Below are positions 8,320 to 16,751 of a DNA stretch of 35,264 nt, one piece after another. The stretch's first letter is position 1, and each line of letters opens with the position of its first letter. The translations under genes and the position numbers were made by a program. Source of the DNA: Pseudomonadota bacterium (GTDB lineage Bacteria; Pseudomonadota; Gammaproteobacteria; Burkholderiales; SG8-39); assembly GCA_021813275.1 (NCBI GenBank), contig JAKALD010000005.1:1-35264 (forward strand), in the 5' to 3' direction. The notes beneath the pieces are model-generated. The model was given only the letters and a program-made list of their open reading frames with translations. It was not told the origin of the DNA and made no database searches.

Positions 8320-9249
8320 ATGCGCTTCGCGATCTACGGCACCGGCGGCATCGGCGGGTACTTCGGCGCGCGGCTGGCCGAGGCCGGCCACGACGTGCAC
8401 TTCATCGCGCGCGGCGCGCAGCTCGCGGCGCTGCACGCGAAGGGGCTCAAGCTGCTCAGCCCGCTTGGCGACGTGTTCCTCGATCGGCCGCAGGCGACCG
8501 ACGATCCGCGCAAAATCGGCGAGGTCGACTGCGTGATCCTGGGCGTGAAGACCTGGCAGGTGCGCGAGGCGGCCGAGGCGATGCGGCCGCTCGTCGGCCG
8601 GGATACCGTCGTGCTGCCGCTGCTGAACGGCGTGGAGGCTTCCGACCAGCTCGCCGAGGTGCTCGGCGGCGCGCATGTGCTCGGGGGCCTCGCCAAGGTC
8701 TTCAGCAAGATCGAATCCCCCGGCGTGATCCGGCACTTCAACACCTTCGCGCGGATCGACTTCGGCGAGCTCGCGGGCGGGCGCTCCGCGCGCGCCGAGC
8801 GGCTGCGCCAGGCGCTCGCCAGGCCCGGCATCGACGTCGCGGCGAGCGAGGACATCCGCACCGAGCTCTGGAAGAAGCTCGTCATCGTCAGCTCCTGGGC
8901 CGGGCTCGGCGCGCTCGCGCGCAGCCCGATCGGGGCGCTGCGCACGCTGCCCGAGACGCGCGAGCTGATCGACCGCGCGATCGACGAGGGGATCGACGTC
9001 GGCGTCGCGCGCGGGCACGCGATCGAGGCCGGCTTCAAGGCCGAGCTGTGGCGCATCTACGACGCTCTGCCCGCCGATGCGACCGCCTCCATGCAGCGCG
9101 ACATCATGGAGGGCAAGCCCTCGGAGCTCGATGCCTGGAACGGCGCGATCGTGCGCTTCGGCGCCGCGGCGGGCGTCGAGACGCCGGTGCACGAGTTCAC
9201 CTGCTACGCGCTCCTGCCGATGGAACGGCGCGCGCGCGGGCAGACCTGA
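8320..9249 (+). CDS. panE: 2-dehydropantoate 2-reductase family
   Basis: MRFAIYGTGGIGGYFGARLAEAGHDVHFIARGAQL...LWKKLVIVSSWAGLGAL. Confidence 0.9.
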   Translation: MRFAIYGTGGIGGYFGARLAEAGHDVHFIARGAQLAALHAKGLKLLSPLGDVFLDRPQATDDPRKIGEVDCVILGVKTWQVREAAEAMRPLVGRDTVVLPLLNGVEASDQLAEVLGGAHVLGGLAKVFSKIESPGVIRHFNTFARIDFGELAGGRSARAERLRQALARPGIDVAASEDIRTELWKKLVIVSSWAGLGALARSPIGALRTLPETRELIDRAIDEGIDVGVARGHAIEAGFKAELWRIYDALPADATASMQRDIMEGKPSELDAWNGAIVRFGAAAGVETPVHEFTCYALLPMERRARGQT

Positions 9250-9258
9250 AGCACCGGC

Positions 9259-10134
9259 TCAGCAGAGGCTGCGCGCGGGCAGCGAGCGATCGGCGATCGT
9301 GCGCGCCGCGGCTTGCGCGGGCTCGGGAAGCGCGTGCCCGCCGAGCGCGCTCGCGGGAAGCGGCCGCGCGCTCGCCCCGCCCAGGAACTCCGTGACGCGC
9401 GCGGCGCTCGCCGCGCCCGGCCAGTAATCGCCGTGCCCGTAGCCGGGCATCGCCTCGCGCGCGCTCCACAGCCCCGCCGCGGGGTCGCCGTTGCGTCCCA
9501 CCGCCGTCGGAAAGAAGCCTTCGCCCGCGGCGCTCTGCCCGAGCGGGAAAGCCCAGCGCAGCACCGCGTCGGCCTGCGAGAAAAGAACGAGCGTCCTTCC
9601 CGGCGCCGCCGCCGCGGCGCGCAGCTCGCCGCCGTCTTCCACCATGTACACCGGCACTGCAGCGGCCATGAGGCAGCACACCGTGAAGCGCAGCGCCTCG
9701 GGGCTTCCCGCCGCGCAATGCGCCGCGAGGAGCTCCAGCAGCAGCCGGTTGCCGAGCGAGTGGCACACGAGCCGCACTTCGAGCGGCCAGCCGCCCGCGG
9801 GCTGGAGCGCGGCGAGGAACGCGTAGAGCCGCTGCGCGGCTTCGCGCGCGACCGGGATCTCGAACGGATAGGCGAGCGGCCGCAGGATCCCCCAGTCCTC
9901 GTCGCCCGGCCAGAGGAACTCGCACAGCTGTCCCGCGGCGAGCGAGGCCTCGAGCCCAGTATGCGCGAGGAACTCGCCGTAGCTTGCGAGCGCCTCGGGC
10001 GCGGTGTTGTTGTAGCCGTGCACGAGGAGCGTCACGCGCCTGGCGTGCGGCATGGGCGCGGGCGAAACCGAGAGGCTGTCCGCGACCGGCCCGCCCGCGG
10101 GGCGCGTGCGCGCCGAGAGCACGATCGCCGCCAC
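9259..10134 (-). CDS. alpha/beta hydrolase
   Basis: RVTLLVHGYNNTAPEALASYGEF...VRLVCHSLGNRLLLELL (GxSxG-like HSLGN); GTG start. Confidence 0.75.
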   Translation of the reverse strand: MAAIVLSARTRPAGGPVADSLSVSPAPMPHARRVTLLVHGYNNTAPEALASYGEFLAHTGLEASLAAGQLCEFLWPGDEDWGILRPLAYPFEIPVAREAAQRLYAFLAALQPAGGWPLEVRLVCHSLGNRLLLELLAAHCAAGSPEALRFTVCCLMAAAVPVYMVEDGGELRAAAAAPGRTLVLFSQADAVLRWAFPLGQSAAGEGFFPTAVGRNGDPAAGLWSAREAMPGYGHGDYWPGAASAARVTEFLGGASARPLPASALGGHALPEPAQAAARTIADRSLPARSLC

Positions 10135-10135
10135 G

Positions 10136-10858
10136 TCAGCGCAGCTTCTGCAGCGCGGCGAGCAGGTCGCGCGCCACCGGCGCGAGGAACCCGCCGACGA
10201 TGCCGACGAGCGCGATGCCCGGCAGCTGCACGGCCTCGAGCCCGCCCGGCTGCATCGCCACGCCGATCACCGTGACGAGGAAGCTCAGCGCGAACGAGGC
10301 GATCTGAAGGTAGAGCTTCCAGCGGTAGCCCGCGGCGATCTGCAGAGCGTCGATCGCGCGCTGCACGTGGTGCATCACGCGCGCGCGGGCGTCGACCTCC
10401 TCCTGCGCGCGCTTTCCGCCCGGCGCGGGCGGGGTTGCCGCGATCAGGCTCTCGACGTCCTCGCGCTCGGCGAGCGCGGCCATGAGGCGCAGCAGGTCGG
10501 CGCGCCTCGCCGGGTAGTCGAGCACCACCTGCATCGCCGCGCCGATCTGGCCGCACATCTGCTCGATCGGGATATCGTAGAACGCCTTGTCGTCGCCCGC
10601 GGTCGCGAGCCGCACGAGGTCGCGCTCGGCAGCAATCGGATCTGGCCCGCCGCCCGCGGCGCGTTGCTTGCGCGCGAGCCAGGCGCGCAGGTACGCGCGC
10701 TGGTACCAGTTGCGCAGGGGGAGCATGTCCTTCAGCGTCTGGATGATCGCCATGCTGAGCACGCCCACCGCGGCCATCGCCGCGACGAACGCGGTGACGT
10801 TCTCGGCGACCGCGTGCGTGAACTGCGTGATCGCGGCGGCGTAGGCGTCGAGGCTCAT
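10136..10858 (-). CDS. membrane protein of unknown function
   Basis: Hydrophobic stretches near both termini (VTAFVAAMAAVGVLSMAII; IASFALSFLVTVIGVAM; LPGIALVGIVGGFLAPVA). Confidence 0.7.
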   Translation of the reverse strand: MSLDAYAAAITQFTHAVAENVTAFVAAMAAVGVLSMAIIQTLKDMLPLRNWYQRAYLRAWLARKQRAAGGGPDPIAAERDLVRLATAGDDKAFYDIPIEQMCGQIGAAMQVVLDYPARRADLLRLMAALAEREDVESLIAATPPAPGGKRAQEEVDARARVMHHVQRAIDALQIAAGYRWKLYLQIASFALSFLVTVIGVAMQPGGLEAVQLPGIALVGIVGGFLAPVARDLLAALQKLR

Positions 10859-10998
10859 CGCGTGCTCCTCCCCGTGGGCGGACAGCGGGATCAATGTGCG
10901 CGCGGTCCTCGGGCGACGCTACGCCGGGGGAGGGGGAGGGTCAAGCGGGGCGGAAGTGGGAATGGGTTGACCGGTGCCCCACGACGCATTAAGCTTAT

Positions 10999-11017
10999 TG
11001 GTTCCATAATGGTTCCA
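10999..11017. promoter_or_regulatory. direct-repeat operator candidate for the VapBC module
   Basis: TGGTTCCA TAA TGGTTCCA, two 8-bp direct repeats with 11-bp period, 6 bp before ATG 11023. Confidence 0.5.
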
Positions 11018-11022
11018 CCGCA

Positions 11023-11268
11023 ATGACAACCATGCTGACCCTGACATTGAAGAACATCCCGAAGGAGCTGCACGCCCGGCTCAAACAGGCCGCGGACCGA
11101 AACCGCCGGAGCTTGAACAGCGAGATCCTCGTGCGATTGGAGAGCGAATTCGCTGCTCCGACAGTCGATGCAGAGACGCTCGCGCGCAGACTGAAGGCTT
11201 TCACGGCAGGAATGCCGCGCGTCCAGCACGCCAGAGCGACTCGGTACAAGCGCCAAGGCCGCGCGTGA
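11023..11268 (+). CDS. FitA/Arc-like ribbon-helix-helix antitoxin
   Basis: MLTLTLKNIPKELHARLKQAADRNRRSLNSEILVRLESEF; overlaps PIN gene. Confidence 0.85.
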   Translation: MTTMLTLTLKNIPKELHARLKQAADRNRRSLNSEILVRLESEFAAPTVDAETLARRLKAFTAGMPRVQHARATRYKRQGRA

Positions 11269-11669
11269 TCGTCGTCGACAGCAATGTCATCGCCTACTGC
11301 TGGATCAACGGGCCGCTTACGGAGCTTGCGCAGCGTATACGCGTCCGGGACCCGGAGTGGCATGCTCCCATTCTGTGGCGATCGGAGATGCGCAGCATTC
11401 TCACCGGATACCTCCGCGACGGCAGCCTTTCGGCCGCGCAGATCGCGAGAATCATGGAGGCGGCCGAGGAAGCGCTCGCCGGGCACGAGCATCTGGTGCC
11501 GAGCGAGCGCGTGTTTCACCTTGTGCGTGAATCGCGGCTGTCAGCCTATGACTGCGAGTTCGTAGCCCTGTCCGGCGCGCTCGCCGTGCCGCTGGTCACC
11601 GCGGACAGGGCGATCCTCAGGGCGTTTCCGGCGCGCGCCGTCGCGATGCCCGACTTCCTGCGCGAATGA
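11265..11669 (+). CDS. VapC-like PIN-domain toxin
   Basis: MIVVDSNVIAYCWINGPLTELAQ...RLSAYDCEFVALSGALAVPLVTADRAILRAFP. Confidence 0.88.
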   Translation: MIVVDSNVIAYCWINGPLTELAQRIRVRDPEWHAPILWRSEMRSILTGYLRDGSLSAAQIARIMEAAEEALAGHEHLVPSERVFHLVRESRLSAYDCEFVALSGALAVPLVTADRAILRAFPARAVAMPDFLRE

Positions 11670-11731
11670 CCGACCGCATGGGGGAGCCGCGCTGAGGGCT
11701 GCGCCGGTTATCGAGCCATTGGAGTGATGCC

Positions 11732-11791
11732 ATGTCTGTCCACGTTCTCGAAGCGCGCTACGTGCGGGACTACGTGGTGTGGCTGCCCTTC
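11732..11791 (+). pseudogene. DUF2442-like N-terminal fragment
   Basis: ATG-initiated MSVHVLEARYVRDYVVWLPF then loses family-like sequence where the opposite-strand hydrolase begins. Confidence 0.5.
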
Positions 11792-12508
11792 AGTTCCCCG
11801 GCGAAGAACGCGAGCGCCTTCTCCCACGCGTCCTCGCTCGCCTCGGGCCGGTAGCGCTCCGGGTTGTCGAACGACTGGAACGCGTGCCCCGCGCCGTCGT
11901 AGCGGTGGAACTGGTGCTCGACGCCCGCGTCCGCTAGCGCGCGCTCGTAGTCGTCCACGTCCGCGGGCGAGGGGTTGGTGTCGTCGTTGCCGAAGAAGCC
12001 GATCAGCGGGCAGCGGATGTTTCCGGCGAGCGCGATCGCGGGCGGCGTGCCCGGGCCCAGCGGCAGCTTCACGCGCCCGCCGTAGAACACTGCGCAGGCC
12101 TTGTAGCGCGGATCGCTCGCCGCGCCGAGCCAGGCGACGCGCCCGCCCCAGCAGTGCCCGAGGATGCCGATGCGGCTCGCGTCGACGCCCGGCTGCTTCG
12201 CGAGCAGGTCGTGCGCGGCCTTGAGGTCCAACGTCGTCCAGTCGTCGCGGAACTCGTCGCGCTTTTGCTGCATCTCGGCCGACTTCGGCCACCAGTGGAA
12301 GATGAAGGGCACCGCCACCGCGTAGCCGTTCGCGCAGTAGCGGCTCGGCGATCTTGAGCGTCACCGTGTCGTTCTCCACCCCCGTATGCCCGACCGGGAT
12401 GTGCTGGCACTGAACGAGCCCCGGGCGCGGCCCTGCGCCCCGCGGCGCGAAGAGGAACACCTCCATGGGCACGCCCAGCACGCTCGTCGTTTCGATGCGG
12501 TAGTCCAT
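11770..12508 (-). pseudogene. dienelactone hydrolase family protein, single frameshift
   Basis: MDYRIETTSVLGVPMEVFLFAPRG...VTLKIAE in one frame continues as RYCANGYAVAVPFIFHWWPKSAEMQQ...GILGHCWGGRVAW in another; one extra C near 12341-12346 explains it. Confidence 0.8.
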
Positions 12509-12589
12509 CGCGGCTCCCCCGATCGGCTGAGCGGCCATGATATCGGCCCCGTGCTGCAGCGTTCCTCTCAGTCCGCCGCGCCGCCGGAT

Positions 12590-12980
12590 CCTGCAGCCTC
12601 CCGTTGGCGATGTTGGTGATCACCGGGCCCGGCGCGATCGCGTTCACGCGCTGCGGCGAAACGCCCTGCTCGGCCGCGTGCTCCGGATCGATTCCCTGCT
12701 GCACGTGGCAGGCGTAGGCCTTGACCCGCGGGATCGCGAGCGCCTCGGCGCTGTCCAGGCTGAACTCGGAGAACACCGCGTCCAGTCCTCCGGGATGCTC
12801 GGCCGCGCAGTCCCGGACGAAGGGCGTGGTCGCGCCCACGGTCGCGCAGACGTTGTTCGTATCGACCAGCCGCTCGGCCCCGAGCGCTTCCCCGTAGCGC
12901 ACGAGCAGATCCATCGCTCTCTGGCGTGCCGGGCCTTCCTTGCCGTCCAGCATGGCCTTTTCGTCGTCGGCCAGCTTCAT
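12590..12980 (-). pseudogene. chimeric remnant: aconitase X catalytic-domain N-terminus joined to an SDR fragment
   Basis: MKLADDEKAMLDGKEGPARQRAMDLLVRYGEALGAERLVDTNNVCATVGATTPFV...QQGIDPEHAAEQGVSP then RVNAIAPGPVITNIANGRLQDPA (SDR-like). Confidence 0.75.
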
Positions 12981-13037
12981 TCGCGCGCCTCCCGCTCGAA
13001 TGGTCGTTTGCGGCACGCGGGCTGTCAACGCACATCA

Positions 13038-13052
13038 TGAAACGATGTTTCA
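13038..13052. promoter_or_regulatory. IclR-type operator (TGAAACGATGTTTCA)
   Basis: Inverted repeat TGAAAC-N3-GTTTCA followed by AATATTGACAAG; shared with 15611-15638 on the other strand. Confidence 0.65.
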
Positions 13053-13118
13053 GAATATTGACAAGGCGGCGAGCGTGCGCGGAGAATTCCCTGCCCCGCG
13101 GCGAGAGAGGCTCGATCG

Positions 13119-14594
13119 ATGAAATTCAAACCCGGCCAGCGCACCGACGAGCGGATCCTCGCCTCGGACATCTTCGAGGTCGAGCGCTTCGATGTCGAGC
13201 GCCCGCGCGGTGCGCACCTGGACTTGGGCACCTGGCAGGAGGCCGCGCGCGAGATCCCGGTGTACCGCCGCTGCGACGTGCTCGTGGTCGGCGGCGGGCC
13301 CTCGGGCACCGCGGCGGCGGTGGCCGCGGCGCGCCTCGGCGCCGACGTCGCCCTGCTCGAGCGCTACAACCACCTGGGGGGCCTCTCGACCGGCGGGCTG
13401 GTCATCTGGATCGACCGCATGACCGACTGGGAGGGACGCCACGTCATCCGCGGCATCGGCGAAGAGCTGCTCGACCGGCTGCCGGCGGATGCGGTGGCCG
13501 GCCCGGCGCGCAGCGAGTGGGGCTCGCGCGACCCGGCGCGCGCGGCGCACTGGGCGCAGCGCACCGCCGCCTATCACGGCGTGGTGACCTGGTCGCCGAC
13601 CGTCGATCCCGAGCGGCTCAAGCTCGCCTCGCAGGAGCTGGTGCTCGAAACCAAGGTCCATCTCGTGTACCACTGCTGGGCGGCGGCGCCGCTCCTCGAA
13701 GACGGCGCGGTGCGCGGGGCGATCTTCGAGAGCAAGGCCGGGCGCCAGGCACTGCGCGCCCGGGTAGTCGTCGACGCCACCGGCGACGGGGACCTGTTCG
13801 CGCGCGCCGGAGCGGCGTTCGAATCCGACATCGAGCGCGACGACATCCACCATTGCATGAACACCGCGTGGCTGTTCGGCGGCGTCGACATGGAGCGCTG
13901 GCTGGAGTTCAAGGCGGGGCAGCCCGAGCAGTTCGCGGCGTTCATGGCGCGCGGCCGCGAGCGGCTGCGCCTCTTCGAGCGGCCGTTCGTTTCCTGGAGG
14001 AACGACGTCGCGCTCTTCATGGGGCCGCGCCAGTCGGGCTTCTCGGCGCTCGACCCGGACGACCAGACCGAGGTCGAGATCCGCTCGCACCGTCTCATGG
14101 CCGAGCACCTCGAGTTCTATCGGGCGAACGCGCCGGGGTTCGGGGGCGCCTTCCTCATGCTGAGCGCGCCGCAGCTCGGGGTGCGCCACAGCCGCCGGCT
14201 CGTGGGCGTGAGGCGAATCACGCGCGCCCAGTGGCCCACGGCGGCGGTGTTCGACGACGAGGTCGGCGTCACGCCCGCGGTGTCGCCGAAGTTCCCGAAC
14301 ATCTCGATCCCCTACGGCGCGCTGGTGCCGGAGAAGCTCGACGGGCTGCTCGCCTGCGGGCGACACATCGCCTGCGACCCGAGCTCGCACGGCTTCCTGC
14401 GCGAGATTCCGCAGTGCTGGATCACCGGCCAGGCCGCCGGGGTGGGCGCCGCGCTCGCGGCCCGCGACTGCGTCGAGCCGCGCGCCGTAGACGTAGGCGA
14501 GCTGCAGGCGCGGCTGCTCGGGCAGGGCGCGCACCTGCGGCCGGACGCTGCCGAAGGCAACGAGGCGCCGCTCGAGCGCTCGGGCGCGGCGTGA
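13119..14594 (+). CDS. FAD-dependent oxidoreductase
   Basis: CDVLVVGGGPSGTAAAVAAARLGADVALLERYNHLGGLSTGG; C-terminus CGRHIACDPSSHGFLREIPQCWITGQAAGVGAALA. Confidence 0.9.
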   Translation: MKFKPGQRTDERILASDIFEVERFDVERPRGAHLDLGTWQEAAREIPVYRRCDVLVVGGGPSGTAAAVAAARLGADVALLERYNHLGGLSTGGLVIWIDRMTDWEGRHVIRGIGEELLDRLPADAVAGPARSEWGSRDPARAAHWAQRTAAYHGVVTWSPTVDPERLKLASQELVLETKVHLVYHCWAAAPLLEDGAVRGAIFESKAGRQALRARVVVDATGDGDLFARAGAAFESDIERDDIHHCMNTAWLFGGVDMERWLEFKAGQPEQFAAFMARGRERLRLFERPFVSWRNDVALFMGPRQSGFSALDPDDQTEVEIRSHRLMAEHLEFYRANAPGFGGAFLMLSAPQLGVRHSRRLVGVRRITRAQWPTAAVFDDEVGVTPAVSPKFPNISIPYGALVPEKLDGLLACGRHIACDPSSHGFLREIPQCWITGQAAGVGAALAARDCVEPRAVDVGELQARLLGQGAHLRPDAAEGNEAPLERSGAA

Positions 14595-14680
14595 TCAGCG
14601 AAATATGCGTCCGGGACGGACAGTTCGTCGAATAGGGGCAGCCGCTCTTCCGAGTGCGCCCCGCGGCCGGAGGGAACTGA
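14595..14680 (+). pseudogene. biotin carboxyl carrier protein C-terminal remnant with in-frame TAG
   Basis: VISEICVRDGQFVE*GQPLFRVRP, BCCP-like (..I.VEDGQPVEYGQPLF); TAG replaces a likely Tyr/Phe codon. Confidence 0.6.
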
Positions 14681-14695
14681 CCGGCCGCGCTTTGC

Positions 14696-15559
14696 TCAGC
14701 TATACAGCGAGGAGGGTGAGCCCGACCGCGGCGCTGCGGCGGCGATCTTCGTTTCGCCCGCAAGCCCGCCGATCTCGTGCGCGATCACCTGCGCGGTGCG
14801 CACGAGCTGCGGGGCGACGAGCGTGCGCAGGCGCTCGAGCGGGAAGGCGTAGGCGGGCCCGCCGCACAGCAGCGCCATCGTCTCGCCGCCCGGCGCGGCG
14901 AGCGGCACGGCGATCGAATTGACGTCGGGGTGCCACTCGCCGGCGGACATGCTGTAGCCGTGCTTCGCGGCGTCCGCCAGGGCGAGCTCCAGCCCGGCGC
15001 GCAGCTTCGGCCAGTCTTCGCCGAAGGCGCGGCGCAGATCGTCCAGGAGCCGCTCGCGCTCGGCGGGTCCCCGCGCGCTCAGGTACGCCCGCCCGAGCGC
15101 CGAGTTCGGCATCGGCACGCGCGAGCCGACGTCCAGCCGCGACAGGACCATCGAGGCCGGCGCGCGGCAGGTCTCGATGATGATCATTTCCAGGCCGTTG
15201 CGCACCGCGAGGTAGGCCCAGCCGCCGATCGCCTCCGCGAGCGCGGCCATGTGCGGCCGCGCGAGCGCGCGCACGTCCACGCTGCGCAGGAAGGCGTGCG
15301 CCAGCGCAATCACGCCGGCGGCGAGCTGGTACTTGTCGGGCTCGCGCGCGGGCCTCAGGTAGCCGACCGACACGAGCGTGGCGAGCAGGCGGGTCACCGT
15401 CGGCTTCGGAATGCGCGTGGCGCGCGCGATCTCGCCGTTGCTCATCGGCCGCGGATCGGCCTCGAAGCAGCGCAGCACGGCGATGCCGCGCTCGAGCGCG
15501 GAGACGGTGTTCGTGCGCCGCTTCCGGAAACCCGCGGCCTTCGTGCGGCTGCGCGCCAT
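14696..15559 (-). CDS. IclR family transcriptional regulator
   Basis: SALERGIAVLRCFEADPRPMSNGEIARATRIPKPTVTRLLATLVSVGYL plus IclR effector domain. Confidence 0.93.
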   Translation of the reverse strand: MARSRTKAAGFRKRRTNTVSALERGIAVLRCFEADPRPMSNGEIARATRIPKPTVTRLLATLVSVGYLRPAREPDKYQLAAGVIALAHAFLRSVDVRALARPHMAALAEAIGGWAYLAVRNGLEMIIIETCRAPASMVLSRLDVGSRVPMPNSALGRAYLSARGPAERERLLDDLRRAFGEDWPKLRAGLELALADAAKHGYSMSAGEWHPDVNSIAVPLAAPGGETMALLCGGPAYAFPLERLRTLVAPQLVRTAQVIAHEIGGLAGETKIAAAAPRSGSPSSLYS

Positions 15560-15622
15560 CGGTGGGTCTTTCTCCTGTCCGGCGGCCGATGTTGACGTCG
15601 CCGCAAGCGCTTGTCAATATAC

Positions 15623-15637
15623 TGAAAAGCCGTTTCA
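15623..15637. promoter_or_regulatory. IclR-type operator (TGAAAAGCCGTTTCA)
   Basis: Reverse complement TGAAACGGCTTTTCAGTATATTGACAAG closely matches 13038-13064. Confidence 0.65.
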
Positions 15638-15674
15638 TAATCACCGCGGAAGCGGCGATCAGGGAGGAGGGGTC

Positions 15675-16488
15675 ATGCGAAGGAGCTTGGGGGCGATGGT
15701 CGCGGCCGCGGCGCTCGCCTGCGGCCTGGCGGGGGCGGCGCGCGCCGCGGAGACGGTCAAGGTCGGCGTGCTCGCCCCGTTCTCGGGGCCGTTGGCCCCC
15801 TGGGGCACGCAGTTCCGCGAGGGCATCGGGGTCTGGCAGAAGCAGCACGGCAATAGCGTCGACGGCGTTCCGATCGAGGTGATCTACCGCGACACCGGGG
15901 GCCCGAACCGGCGCGCGCACGCCAGCTCGCCGAGGAGCTCGTGCTGCGCGACAAGGTGCAGTACCTCGGCGGGCTCGTGTTCACGCCGAACGCGCTCGCG
16001 ATCGCGGACCTGATCACCGAAGCGGAGACGCCGACCGTGATCTTCAACGCGGCGACCTCGGTCATCACGCGCAAGTCCCACTACTTCATACGCGTCAGCC
16101 AGACGACCCCGCAGGTGGCGGCGCCGATCGGCGAGTGGGCCGCCAAGCACGGCATCAAGACCGCGGTCACGGCGGTCTCGGACTACGGGCCCGGCTTCGA
16201 CGGCGAGGAGTACTTCTCCAAGGCCTTCAAGGCCGGCGGGGGGCAAGGTGATCGAGTCGATCCGCATCCCGCTCGCGACGACCGACTTCCCGCCGTTCTT
16301 CGAGCGCGTGCTCAAGGACAAGCCCGACGCGCTGTTCATCTTCGGGCCGGGCGGACCGCCCACCGTCGGCATGATCAATACCTGGGCCTCGCGGCTCAAG
16401 CCCTCCGGTATCCAGCTGCTGTGCACCGCGGAGACCCAGCAGATCGACCTGCCGAAGATCGGTCCGGCCGCGCTGTCGGTGCGCGGTC
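15675..16488 (+). pseudogene. branched-chain amino-acid-type ABC substrate-binding protein, frameshifted and C-terminally truncated
   Basis: MRRSLGAMVAAAALACGLAGAARAAETVKVGVLAPFSGPLAPWG; frame changes near 15907 (one base missing) and in a G-run at 16238-16243 (one extra G); ends ...QQIDLPKIGPAALSV. Confidence 0.8.
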
Positions 16489-16674
16489 TCTCGAATCCGC
16501 GACCAGGCGGGGCTGACGATCATCATGATGGAGCAGAAGATCGACCTCGCGCTCGCCTTCGCGCAGGACGTGCTGGTGCTCGACCGCGGCCGGGTCGTCC
16601 ACCAGGGCGCGAGCGAGGCCCTGCGCGCGGACGAGGCGGCCAAGGTCCAGCTCTTCTGCGTCGGCGGCGGCTGA
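16489..16674 (+). pseudogene. LivF-type ABC ATPase C-terminal fragment
   Basis: SRIRDQAGLTIIMMEQKIDLALAFAQDVLVLDRGRVVHQGASEALRADEAAKVQLFCVGGG*. Confidence 0.8.
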
Positions 16675-16751
16675 CCGCGGGCGGGGCGCGGCGCGCCCGC
16701 GCCCGGCAGCGCGCCCCGAGTCTGTGGGATGATCGCCCGGGGGTCGCCCTC

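Noticed and set aside
16675-16740. GC-rich hairpins after the LivF fragment as a terminator
   Set aside because: No U-tract and simple GC repetition; pairing not distinguishable from background.
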